Assembly: GCA_946407325.1 (NCBI GenBank)
Contig: CAMJNN010000061.1
Span: 1 to 7,173 of the forward strand
Source: an uncultured Prevotellaceae bacterium
Lineage (GTDB): Bacteria; Bacteroidota; Bacteroidia; Bacteroidales; Bacteroidaceae
Reading direction: 5' to 3'
DNA: 7,173 nt
The stretch's first letter is position 1; every line of letters starts with the position of its first letter. A model generated the notes under the pieces. The model was not told where the DNA came from and did not search any database. It saw only the letters and a list, made by a program, of their open reading frames with translations. The translations under genes and the position numbers were made by a program. Positions 1-5,818 of this stretch are shown here, in pieces.

Positions 1-62
1 CCAATTTTCAGTGGGTCGTTCTCGGGTGCTAACTGTCTAACCTTTTGACTGTTAAGTTCCAT
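1..62 (-). CDS. 5'-terminal fragment of a gene, possibly a dihydroxy-acid/sugar-acid dehydratase
   Basis: An ATG at 60-62 on the minus strand opens a frame that stays open to the left edge and gives 20 complete residues, MELNSQKVRQLAPENDPLKI. It begins 9 bp after the stop codon of the esterase gene, so the two are probably one transcript. The short stretch with LNSQKVR followed by APENDPLKIG resembles, from memory, the N-terminus of the IlvD/Edd-type dehydratases that act on sugar acids or dihydroxy acids. Twenty residues are too few to prove this, because all catalytic and iron-sulfur cluster residues would lie outside the window. No Shine-Dalgarno sequence is visible before the start, as is normal in Bacteroidetes. 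That a coding start exists here is fairly likely from the frame and spacing; the family is a guess. Confidence 0.5.
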   Translation of the reverse strand, partial: MELNSQKVRQLAPENDPLKI

Positions 63-71
63 AATATGATA

Positions 72-1349
72 TTAGAATTGCTTTACCAGCCAGTCCATCG
101 GTGAACCTGCTGAATAGTCGTCCAACAGAGGCACCCAGCTGAAGTGTGACAACATAGCTGGCACATTCCATTTCGCCAAGTCCTCGTCAGAGTAGATCAA
201 CATCTTATCTTGCGTAGCGCCTAAACGCTTGCGAGCTTCGGTATAAGCATAAGTACTTGCCACCTTGCAAGTCCTGTCGCTCTCTGCATGTACGAAGAAC
301 ATAGGCAGGTTAACAAATGCTTCAATGTTCATTGCACCCAGTTCCATATCGGCGCCGTTCCACTTATATACGGCCTTATCACTCTTCCAAACCTTCTCTA
401 CGTCGTCAGTAAATTGGCCTGGATATTTCTCCTCCACCTGATGAATAGGTACGATGGGATCCATAGCACAGCAGGGAATGGCAGCCTTGAAGCGGTCGGC
501 AAACTGCATCATGAAGCGCATGGTGCAACCACCGCCAGAGGAAGCTCCTGCACAGAACAACTTGCTGCCATCCACCTTACCCTCATCAATCAGTTGTTCG
601 ATAAATGCCATTTGCAGGGCATTGTTGCGATCGATCAACTCAATCTTCTCAGGATAAAGCGATGCGCTATAACTGTAGTTTGGGTTGGCAATGGCAAATA
701 CCAGTGCAGCACAAGGAATGCCCTCTTTTGCCAATGACACCAGACAACGGTTGGCGGTAGCTACGGTCATCATATCCTTGTCATATTCACCACCACCAAT
801 CTGCCATACCAACAAAGGCACGTTGGGAATCACATCGCCGTTTTTGTCCTTAGGCAGGTGTAACATATATTCGCGTGTCAGACCAGCGAAAGTAAAGCTA
901 CCCTTGATGCAATCGTCCAACACATCTATCTTCTCACCAGTTACCATATCGGGTGTCACGTTCAGCGCCGAGTCAACAGTGCAATGCAGTTCCCAAGGAA
1001 TGATTTTTCTGAAATCTTCTCTTCTGCCTGCCTTGCTGAAAGGAGTAGCGTCGATGCGAAGCACGTTCTTAACGGTACTTACCACAATGCCATCGTCCTC
1101 GTAATCTTCATACATCTTGCCTGTAGCGGGGTTCATATATCCGCCAGGTACATTATTCACCAAGTCGAAATCAGTAGCTTTCAATCCCTTGATAGAACGA
1201 GGATTGTTCACTGTGATTTCAATGGCATTTACCATCATACCAAAATCACCTACTTCGGTGCAAATTTCTACTTTTTCCACTTCGGCCATAGGACGTGGAC
1301 CGCAGGCTGCTACCAATAAGGTGGCACCCATCATTAGTAACTTTTTCAT
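72..1349 (-). CDS. Lipoprotein alpha/beta-hydrolase (esterase/PHB-depolymerase-like)
   Basis: A 425-aa exported hydrolase, probably cleaving ester bonds; the substrate is unknown. Residues 1-16 form a lipoprotein signal with lipobox V-A-A-C and lipidated Cys16, so the mature protein should be membrane-anchored. Residues about 20-145 look like a beta-rich N-terminal domain, comparable to the Ig-like domain preceding some EstA/CE1-type esterases (inference). The alpha/beta-hydrolase domain follows: WQIGGGEYD near 183-190 may supply the oxyanion hole, G268-A-S-S-G272 is the GxSxG elbow with nucleophile Ser270, Asp358 in HAESDR is the likely acid, and His402 in LSHFSW the likely catalytic His. 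The frame stays open upstream to 1541, but the ATG at 1347-1349 is chosen because it starts the lipoprotein signal and the extension would overlap the divergent gene and its promoter. It leads a probable operon with the partial gene at 1-62. Hydrolase fold is confident; a peptidase or feruloyl/acetyl esterase role is possible. Confidence 0.85.
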   Translation of the reverse strand: MKKLLMMGATLLVAACGPRPMAEVEKVEICTEVGDFGMMVNAIEITVNNPRSIKGLKATDFDLVNNVPGGYMNPATGKMYEDYEDDGIVVSTVKNVLRIDATPFSKAGRREDFRKIIPWELHCTVDSALNVTPDMVTGEKIDVLDDCIKGSFTFAGLTREYMLHLPKDKNGDVIPNVPLLVWQIGGGEYDKDMMTVATANRCLVSLAKEGIPCAALVFAIANPNYSYSASLYPEKIELIDRNNALQMAFIEQLIDEGKVDGSKLFCAGASSGGGCTMRFMMQFADRFKAAIPCCAMDPIVPIHQVEEKYPGQFTDDVEKVWKSDKAVYKWNGADMELGAMNIEAFVNLPMFFVHAESDRTCKVASTYAYTEARKRLGATQDKMLIYSDEDLAKWNVPAMLSHFSWVPLLDDYSAGSPMDWLVKQF

Positions 1350-1382
1350 ATGCTTGTTATTTGTGATATTTTCAAATCGCTG

Positions 1383-1390
1383 CAAAGTTA
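1383..1390 (-). promoter_or_regulatory. Putative -7 box for the esterase gene
   Basis: The minus strand reads TAACTTTG, a full match to the Bacteroidetes -7 consensus TAnnTTTG. It lies 33 bp upstream of the ATG at 1349, which would give a leader of roughly 27 nt. No clear -33 TTG is seen at the usual distance, so the box is supported by consensus and position only. Confidence 0.55.
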
Positions 1391-1411
1391 GTGATTTTAA
1401 AAATAATTCTG

Positions 1412-1419
1412 TACCTTTG
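1412..1419 (+). promoter_or_regulatory. Putative -7 box for the PPTase gene run
   Basis: TACCTTTG matches the Bacteroidetes -7 consensus TAnnTTTG exactly. It lies 20 bp upstream of the ATG at 1440, implying a very short leader of about 15 nt. A weak -33 candidate (TTAGTG, 1388-1393) sits 18 bp upstream and overlaps the -7 box of the opposite promoter. The position also argues against translation starting at the in-frame GTG at 1419-1421, since the transcript would begin downstream of it. Confidence 0.6.
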
Positions 1420-1439
1420 TGCCCATAAAAACAACGGTA

Positions 1440-2000
1440 ATGGCCATTTATATCAATGATCATATTTACGACTTCGACTTTGAGATGGCGCTGAACGAGT
1501 TGTCGGCGCAGCGTCGGGAACAAGCCCTGAAGTTCAAGCATGAGCTGGGACAGCGCACTTGTGTGGCTGCTTACCTTTTGCTATGCGAGGGTTTGTGCAA
1601 GGAATATGGCATTACCGAGAAGCCTGTGTTTGAGTATGGCAAGCATGGCAAACCTTTCATGGTAGAGCATCCGGAGATACATTTTAATCTGAGTCATTGT
1701 CGTGAGGCGGCTATCTGCATGATATCCGACAAGCCTGTGGGCATTGATGTTGAATCTATTCGTGAGTTCAAACAGACGTTGGTAGATTATACCATGAATC
1801 CTGATGAGATTCTTCAAATTCAATCGGCTGAACGCCCTGATGTAGAGTTTATCAAGCTGTGGACGCAGAAAGAGGCGGTGCTGAAACTGAGCGGAGAGGG
1901 CATCAGTCGAGATATGAAGAAGGTGTTGGTTAACCCGCCTGCATCGCTTACAACTGTTGTCAGTGAAGATAACCGCTATATATACAGCTATTGCTATTAA
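1440..2000 (+). CDS. 4'-phosphopantetheinyl transferase, Sfp type
   Basis: A 186-aa cytoplasmic enzyme that moves the phosphopantetheine arm of CoA onto a conserved serine of acyl, peptidyl or aryl carrier proteins. Visible Sfp-family motifs in order: GKPF at 70-73, FNLSH at 82-86, GIDVE at 101-105 (Asp103 and Glu105 as Mg2+ ligands), and WTQKEAVLK at 141-149 (Glu145 as third ligand, Lys144 and Lys149 conserved). At 186 aa it is somewhat shorter than the roughly 220-240 aa of Sfp itself and is missing C-terminal material after the last motif, which is common in compact bacterial members. An in-frame GTG at 1419 would add seven residues but overlaps the -7 box, so the ATG at 1440 is preferred. 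No carrier protein or synthase gene lies nearby, so its partner could be the fatty-acid ACP or a distant secondary-metabolite system. The next gene starts 3 bp after its stop. Confidence 0.88.
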   Translation: MAIYINDHIYDFDFEMALNELSAQRREQALKFKHELGQRTCVAAYLLLCEGLCKEYGITEKPVFEYGKHGKPFMVEHPEIHFNLSHCREAAICMISDKPVGIDVESIREFKQTLVDYTMNPDEILQIQSAERPDVEFIKLWTQKEAVLKLSGEGISRDMKKVLVNPPASLTTVVSEDNRYIYSYCY

Positions 2001-2003
2001 GAT

Positions 2004-2432
2004 ATGAAAAAGAAGTTTTATTTTGCCGGTTCTATTCGTGGTGGACGTGTGGATGCTGCCTTATATCGAAGGATAATAGCGTTTCTGAATCAACATGGTA
2101 CGGTACTCACAGAGCATGTGGGCAGTTCGAAATTGAACCTTAAGGAACAGGGCAGGAGCAAGGATGCTGTTATTTACGAACAGGATACTGCTTGGCTCAA
2201 GGAATGTGATATGGTGATTGCCGAATGTACTTGTCCTTCATTGGGCGTGGGTTATGAACTTGCATATGCTGAACATTTAGGCAAACCTTGTCATATCTTT
2301 TATGATAATAGCAAGACACAGCTTTCCGCTATGCTTACAGGTGACCCTTATTTCCAGATTCATCCCTATGGGAATGAGGAGGAGATATATACAGCCCTGA
2401 CAGCAATCATAGAGAACAAATCAGGTCTCTAA
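2004..2432 (+). CDS. DNPH1/Rcl-like 2'-deoxynucleoside 5'-phosphate N-hydrolase
   Basis: A 142-aa protein of the nucleoside 2-deoxyribosyltransferase fold. It closely resembles the animal DNPH1 (Rcl) enzyme, which hydrolyses the N-glycosidic bond of deoxynucleoside 5'-monophosphates, notably 5-hydroxymethyl-dUMP, to free base and deoxyribose 5-phosphate. Visible signatures: YFAGSIRGGR at 6-15 (phosphate and nucleotide loop), Tyr21, GTVLTEHV at 32-39, EQD with Asp61, and PSLGVGYEL at 78-86, in which Ser79 fits the phosphate-binding residue and Glu85 the nucleophile. The Asp61-Glu85 distance of 24 residues equals the spacing I recall for human DNPH1 (Asp80/Glu104). The ordinary deoxyribosyltransferases that exchange bases lack this GSIRGG/GVGYEL combination, so hydrolase is preferred over transferase. 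The gene begins 3 bp after the PPTase stop, so the two are very likely co-transcribed and perhaps translationally coupled. The precise bacterial substrate is not shown by the sequence. Confidence 0.85.
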   Translation: MKKKFYFAGSIRGGRVDAALYRRIIAFLNQHGTVLTEHVGSSKLNLKEQGRSKDAVIYEQDTAWLKECDMVIAECTCPSLGVGYELAYAEHLGKPCHIFYDNSKTQLSAMLTGDPYFQIHPYGNEEEIYTALTAIIENKSGL

Positions 2433-2462
2433 ATTCATCCACCGACTTCAAATATTCAGACC

Positions 2463-3329
2463 ATGAGCGAAACCCAGAAAGGATTCATACAGCTGCATCT
2501 CAGCGTGTTGTTGGCAGGCTTTACAGGCCTATTTGGACGCCTTATCACGCTCAACGAGGTAGATATAGTGTGGTATCGCATGCTGTTTACCAGTTGCATC
2601 CTTTTAGTGTTTACAGGACTACCTAAATTAGAGTGGCGAAAGGTATTGCGACTCTGTGGCTGTGGCGCCTTGCTGGGTTTTCATTGGATATTGTTCTATG
2701 GCTCTATTAAGGCATCCAATGTTTCCATTGGCGTTATCTGCTTCTCAACGATAGGCTTCTTCACAGCTCTTTTTGAGCCGATGCTTTTCAAACGCAGACT
2801 CTCGTGGGTAGAACTATTCTTCTCGCTCATCACCGTAGCGGGAGTGTTGTGTATCTTCTCCTTCGATGCCCGCTACCGTTATGGCATTATGATAGGTATC
2901 GTTTCTTCTGCCGTTTGTGCCCTATATGCTATCTGCAACAAAAAAGCAAGTGTTGGGATACGTAGTCGCGACGTATTATTGTACCAGATGGGGGGAGGGC
3001 TAGTCATAGTAAGTTTTATCATACCCATCTATTTATATTTCTTCCCAAGTAGCCAACCTGTGTTGGTGGTTCCAGACGGCTCTAACCTTTGGTACATGCT
3101 CTGCCATGCCCTGTTCTGTACCGTAGGTATGTACCTCTTACAAATTCAAGCATTGAAACGCCTTTCTGCCTTTACGGTAAACCTTACCTACAACCTCGAA
3201 CCTTGCTACACCATCATTTTAGCGTTCCTTATTTTTGGCGAGGGACGAGAAATCAACTTCTCTTTCTATTTGGGCATTGCACTTATCCTACTCAGCGTCC
3301 TTCTACAATCATGGCGCTCATGGAAATAA
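2463..3329 (+). CDS. EamA/DMT-family transporter
   Basis: A 288-aa inner-membrane protein with about ten hydrophobic helices, near residues 8-28, 36-53, 63-81, 86-108, 117-133, 139-158, 171-194, 208-229, 237-258 and 267-283. The length and the two-times-five helix layout fit the duplicated EamA fold of the drug/metabolite transporter superfamily. Typical features are WYRM after helix 1, HWILFYGSIKASNVSIGV around helices 3-4, and in the second half LTYNLEPCYTIILAFLIFGE, the usual region of an E-P followed by GE in EamA proteins. Members export or import amino acids, nucleobases, sugars or other metabolites, and the substrate cannot be read from sequence. It starts 30 bp after the DNPH1-like gene without its own recognisable promoter and ends 1 bp before a strong hairpin, so it is the last gene of the plus-strand run. 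Confidence 0.85.
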   Translation: MSETQKGFIQLHLSVLLAGFTGLFGRLITLNEVDIVWYRMLFTSCILLVFTGLPKLEWRKVLRLCGCGALLGFHWILFYGSIKASNVSIGVICFSTIGFFTALFEPMLFKRRLSWVELFFSLITVAGVLCIFSFDARYRYGIMIGIVSSAVCALYAICNKKASVGIRSRDVLLYQMGGGLVIVSFIIPIYLYFFPSSQPVLVVPDGSNLWYMLCHALFCTVGMYLLQIQALKRLSAFTVNLTYNLEPCYTIILAFLIFGEGREINFSFYLGIALILLSVLLQSWRSWK

Positions 3330-3330
3330 A

Positions 3331-3362
3331 ATAAAGGGGTATGTTGAAACACACCCCTTTAT
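3331..3362. terminator. Bidirectional intrinsic terminator between convergent genes
   Basis: ATAAAGGGGT (3331-3340) pairs perfectly with ACCCCTTTAT (3353-3362). After one A/C mismatch the stem continues with three pairs to a TGAA loop (3345-3348). It starts 1 bp after the transporter stop codon and lies 23 bp past the GH3 stop on the other strand. The minus strand continues into the T-rich tract TTTATTTTATTTCC and the plus strand into TTATGTTATATT, so it can serve both genes. Confidence 0.85.
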
Positions 3363-3370
3363 GTTATATT

Positions 3371-3391
3371 ATCTAAAGTAAAACTTTAGAT
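3371..3391 (-). repeat. Hairpin enclosing the GH3 stop codon
   Basis: ATCTAAAGT (3371-3379) and ACTTTAGAT (3383-3391) form a perfect 9-bp inverted repeat with a 3-bp AAA loop on the plus strand. The TAA stop of the minus-strand GH3 gene (3386-3388) lies inside one arm, and the larger terminator hairpin begins only 9 bp beyond. It may be an auxiliary terminator or a 3'-end stabilising stem; its A/T-rich pairs make it weaker than the first hairpin. Confidence 0.5.
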
Positions 3392-5587
3392 TTCAACTGT
3401 TGCTTGCAAAGGCAGGTTGTCAGAAGATCCACCTACATAGATTACGGCCTTGCCACCCTCTACATTCCATGCATGCTGGAACTCATTCCAATGACGTAGA
3501 CGATCCTTAGGAATGCTGATTGTTATCTTAGTAGTTTCACCAGCCTTCACAGCTGTACGCTTAAAGCCCTTCAGTTCATACTTAGGACGCTCTACCTTTG
3601 ATTCTGGACGACCGATATAAACCTGAGACACTTCTTCAGCCTCCATGTTACCCTGGTTAGCCAAGTCGAAAGTCACCTCAATATTCTCACCCTCTACCTT
3701 AGCATTCAAGTTTGAATATTTGAATGGCACGTAAGACAAGCCAAAACCAAAAGCATACATAGGCTTTACGTTCTTAGTAGTGTACCAACGATAGCCCACG
3801 AAGATATCCTCAGAATAGTCAGCATCAGCCTTGCGTATAGCGAAGCGGTCACGGTTGACGAGGTTTACGAACACATCACCACCACCTTGTTCCTGCTGAG
3901 GATAAACACCCAGTGCATATGCAGGAGAATCCTCCAACTTCCTTGGGAAGGTGAAAGGCAATTTACCAGAAGGAGCAATCTTGCCAGTCAGAACATCAGC
4001 CAGTGCGTTACCACCTTCGGTACCGTTGAACCAGCTATATACCAAGCTCTTTGCGATTGGCTCTACCTCACGCAGATCTACAGGAGCACCAGCTACCATC
4101 ACAGCAACGATGTTAGGATTGATCTCTGCAATGTCTTCCAACAAGTCTTCCTGGTCGAATGGCAACTTGATCGTAGTACGGTCAGAACCTTCGGTCTCTA
4201 CCTCACGGTTGTCACCACCAATGAAGATTACCAAGTCGGCACCCTTCACCACCTTCAGCGCTTCCTTCTTCAGGGCCTTCATACGCTTCTCATATTCCTC
4301 CATAGCGTTCTCAGGCAACTTCTGTCCCCAACGAGCTTGTGGAGCAGGCTCATAGCCACGAGCGTAGCGAATTTTAGCCTTGCCCTTCAAAGCCTTCTGC
4401 AAGCCTTCCAATGGAGTTACCTCGTAGAGGGTCTTTACACCAGCACCTACACCACCAAGTGCCATAGTACGGGTAGCATTGTCACCAACCACAGCAATGG
4501 TCTTCACTTTGTTGCTTAGCGGCAACAGACCTTCATTCTTCAGCAATACGATGCTCTTAGAAGCCACCTTATAGGCAATGGCCTGAGTCTCAGGTTGAGA
4601 AGCCACCTTCTGGTTAGCCACATTATCAGGCACCGGATTAACGGCGAAGCGTACACGCAGAATGTTGCGCACCTTGGCATCAATTACCTCCATAGGTACA
4701 GCACCAGAATTCACTGAGTCAATCAGTGCTTGTCCCATATAGGTGTTACCAGGCATCTCCACTTCCAAGCCACCCAAAGCAGCACCAACGGTAGAGTGGG
4801 TACCACCCCAGTCGCTGATGATCATGCCCTTGAAGCCCCATTCGTTACGCAAGATGTTGTTCTGCAAGTTGAAGTTCTCAGAACACCAAGTACCCCAAAT
4901 TTTGTTGTATGCAGCCATCACGCCCCAAGCATTACCTTCCTTCACAGCCATTTCAAATGGGGTGAGGTATATTTCACGCAAGGCACGCTCAGAGATATTG
5001 GCATTGATGAAACCACGCATATTTTCCTGACTGTTCACAGCAAAGTGTTTCAGGCATACAGCCTCGTTCTGGTCTTGAGAACCCTTGGTGTAGCCCACTG
5101 CCAATATACCTGACAGTAAGGGATCTTCGCTCAGGTACTCATAGGTACGACCACCAGTAGGGATACGCTGGATGTTCATGGCAGGACCCAGAATCATGTC
5201 TTTACCACGCAACTTGGCCTCTATTGCCATTCCCTTGCCATACTCATAGGCAATGCCAGGGCACCAGGTAGCAGCCAATGCTGAACCCGTAGGGAAGAAG
5301 GTAGCACGGTCAACTTCCCAACCCAGGGGTGTCCATGAGTGTGCTTCTAATTCCTCACGAATACCAAAAGGACCGTCGGCATATTTCATGTCGGCAATGC
5401 CCAGTCGTTCAACACCTGCTGAAGAGAACATGGTTTTTCCATGCAGCATCTCCACCTTTTCTTCCAATGTCATACTCTTGATAATCTCAGTAATCTTAGC
5501 TTCATGTTGCAGAAGCGGATTACTCTGTTGTGCATAGGTTACACTCATCATCATAGATGCAGCCAGCAAAAAGATTGACTTCTTCAT
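3386..5587 (-). CDS. Secreted GH3 beta-glycosidase (beta-glucosidase-like)
   Basis: A 733-aa enzyme that removes non-reducing sugars from beta-linked glycans or glycosides. Residues 1-19 are a signal peptide likely cut after TYA (QQS follows), placing it in the periplasm or exported; no lipobox Cys is seen. The N-terminal (beta/alpha)8 domain spans about 30-320 with ADGPFGIR (70-77), GPAMNIQR then GGRTYEYLSEDP (134-156), KHFAVNSQE (180-188) and GMIISDWGG (254-262), where Asp259 is the nucleophile. The alpha/beta sandwich domain follows at about 340-550, with ETEGSDR (464-470) carrying the likely acid/base Glu466. A fibronectin type III-like domain fills about 630-733 after FGFGLSYVPF. No PA14 insert is seen, so the length is normal for a three-domain GH3. 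The hydrolysed sugar (glucose, xylose or other) cannot be fixed by sequence. It has its own promoter and is single-gene between two opposing neighbours. Confidence 0.93.
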   Translation of the reverse strand: MKKSIFLLAASMMMSVTYAQQSNPLLQHEAKITEIIKSMTLEEKVEMLHGKTMFSSAGVERLGIADMKYADGPFGIREELEAHSWTPLGWEVDRATFFPTGSALAATWCPGIAYEYGKGMAIEAKLRGKDMILGPAMNIQRIPTGGRTYEYLSEDPLLSGILAVGYTKGSQDQNEAVCLKHFAVNSQENMRGFINANISERALREIYLTPFEMAVKEGNAWGVMAAYNKIWGTWCSENFNLQNNILRNEWGFKGMIISDWGGTHSTVGAALGGLEVEMPGNTYMGQALIDSVNSGAVPMEVIDAKVRNILRVRFAVNPVPDNVANQKVASQPETQAIAYKVASKSIVLLKNEGLLPLSNKVKTIAVVGDNATRTMALGGVGAGVKTLYEVTPLEGLQKALKGKAKIRYARGYEPAPQARWGQKLPENAMEEYEKRMKALKKEALKVVKGADLVIFIGGDNREVETEGSDRTTIKLPFDQEDLLEDIAEINPNIVAVMVAGAPVDLREVEPIAKSLVYSWFNGTEGGNALADVLTGKIAPSGKLPFTFPRKLEDSPAYALGVYPQQEQGGGDVFVNLVNRDRFAIRKADADYSEDIFVGYRWYTTKNVKPMYAFGFGLSYVPFKYSNLNAKVEGENIEVTFDLANQGNMEAEEVSQVYIGRPESKVERPKYELKGFKRTAVKAGETTKITISIPKDRLRHWNEFQHAWNVEGGKAVIYVGGSSDNLPLQATVEI

Positions 5588-5655
5588 TTGTCTTAATAAT
5601 TTATTATGGTTGTTATAATTGTCTTTTTCATATTATATGCTATTAATTACGTTTG

Positions 5656-5686
5656 CAAATATGGTAATTTTGGTGTTATTCTGCAA
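5656..5686 (-). promoter_or_regulatory. Putative promoter of the GH3 gene
   Basis: On the minus strand a TTG (5684-5686) is followed after 20 bp by CATATTTG (5656-5663), one mismatch from the Bacteroidetes -7 consensus TAnnTTTG. Spacing fits the usual -33/-7 arrangement. Transcription would start near 5650, giving an A/T-rich leader of about 60 nt before the ATG at 5587. Confidence 0.5.
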
Positions 5687-5753
5687 GGAATAAGAGGAAA
5701 AAACGCCATTGTAGAGCATATAACTGTGAAACAGTACCAGTAGACTATCGTTC

Positions 5754-5774
5754 TTTTGCAACCCAGTTGCAAAA
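5754..5774. promoter_or_regulatory. Perfect inverted repeat, candidate operator
   Basis: TTTTGCAAC (5754-5762) and GTTGCAAAA (5766-5774) are perfect reverse complements separated by CCA. The core is TTGCAA, 5 bp, TTGCAA. It ends 9 bp before the -7 box of the TonB receptor promoter and would span about -42 to -22, covering the place where RNA polymerase contacts the -33 region. No T-tract follows on either strand, so it is more like a dimeric regulator site than a terminator. The regulator is unknown. Confidence 0.5.
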
Positions 5775-5783
5775 CAATTCAGC

Positions 5784-5791
5784 TACTTTTG
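5784..5791 (+). promoter_or_regulatory. Putative -7 box of the TonB receptor gene
   Basis: TACTTTTG matches TAnnTTTG exactly and lies 27 bp before the ATG at 5819, giving a leader of roughly 22 nt. No TTG stands at the normal -33 distance: the nearest ones, inside the inverted repeat, are 14 and 25 bp upstream of the box. A poor -33 element would fit a promoter that needs an activator or alternative factor. The leader is too short for a cobalamin riboswitch. Confidence 0.55.
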
Positions 5792-5818
5792 CCGTTGGAA
5801 CCAAAGATTGATTATTAG

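Noticed and set aside
288..1428. Several open frames of 67-149 codons on the plus strand
   Set aside because: They lie antisense to the esterase gene, lack recognisable domains and have unnatural composition; the opposite strand has a coherent enzyme.
1350..1541. N-terminal extension of the esterase frame up to 1541
   Set aside because: It would overlap the PPTase gene and its promoter, and the added 64 residues would bury the clear lipoprotein signal that starts at 1349.
1581..1823. 80-codon minus-strand frame
   Set aside because: It is antisense to the PPTase motifs and has no recognisable features of its own.
3089..3334. 81-codon plus-strand frame in another register of the transporter gene
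   Set aside because: It is an overlapping shadow of the last helices of the EamA transporter with no domain or own start signal.
3887..5537. Plus-strand frames of 94-210 codons
   Set aside because: They are antisense to the GH3 gene, whose full domain set and catalytic motifs are clear.
5723..5735. Inverted repeat ACTGT-GAA-ACAGT
   Set aside because: The arms are only 5 bp, which is expected by chance, and no gene end or promoter box is tied to it.
5588..5818. Possible riboswitch or small RNA in the divergent intergenic region
   Set aside because: Predicted leaders are about 22 and 60 nt, and no conserved cobalamin, TPP or other aptamer core could be recognised.
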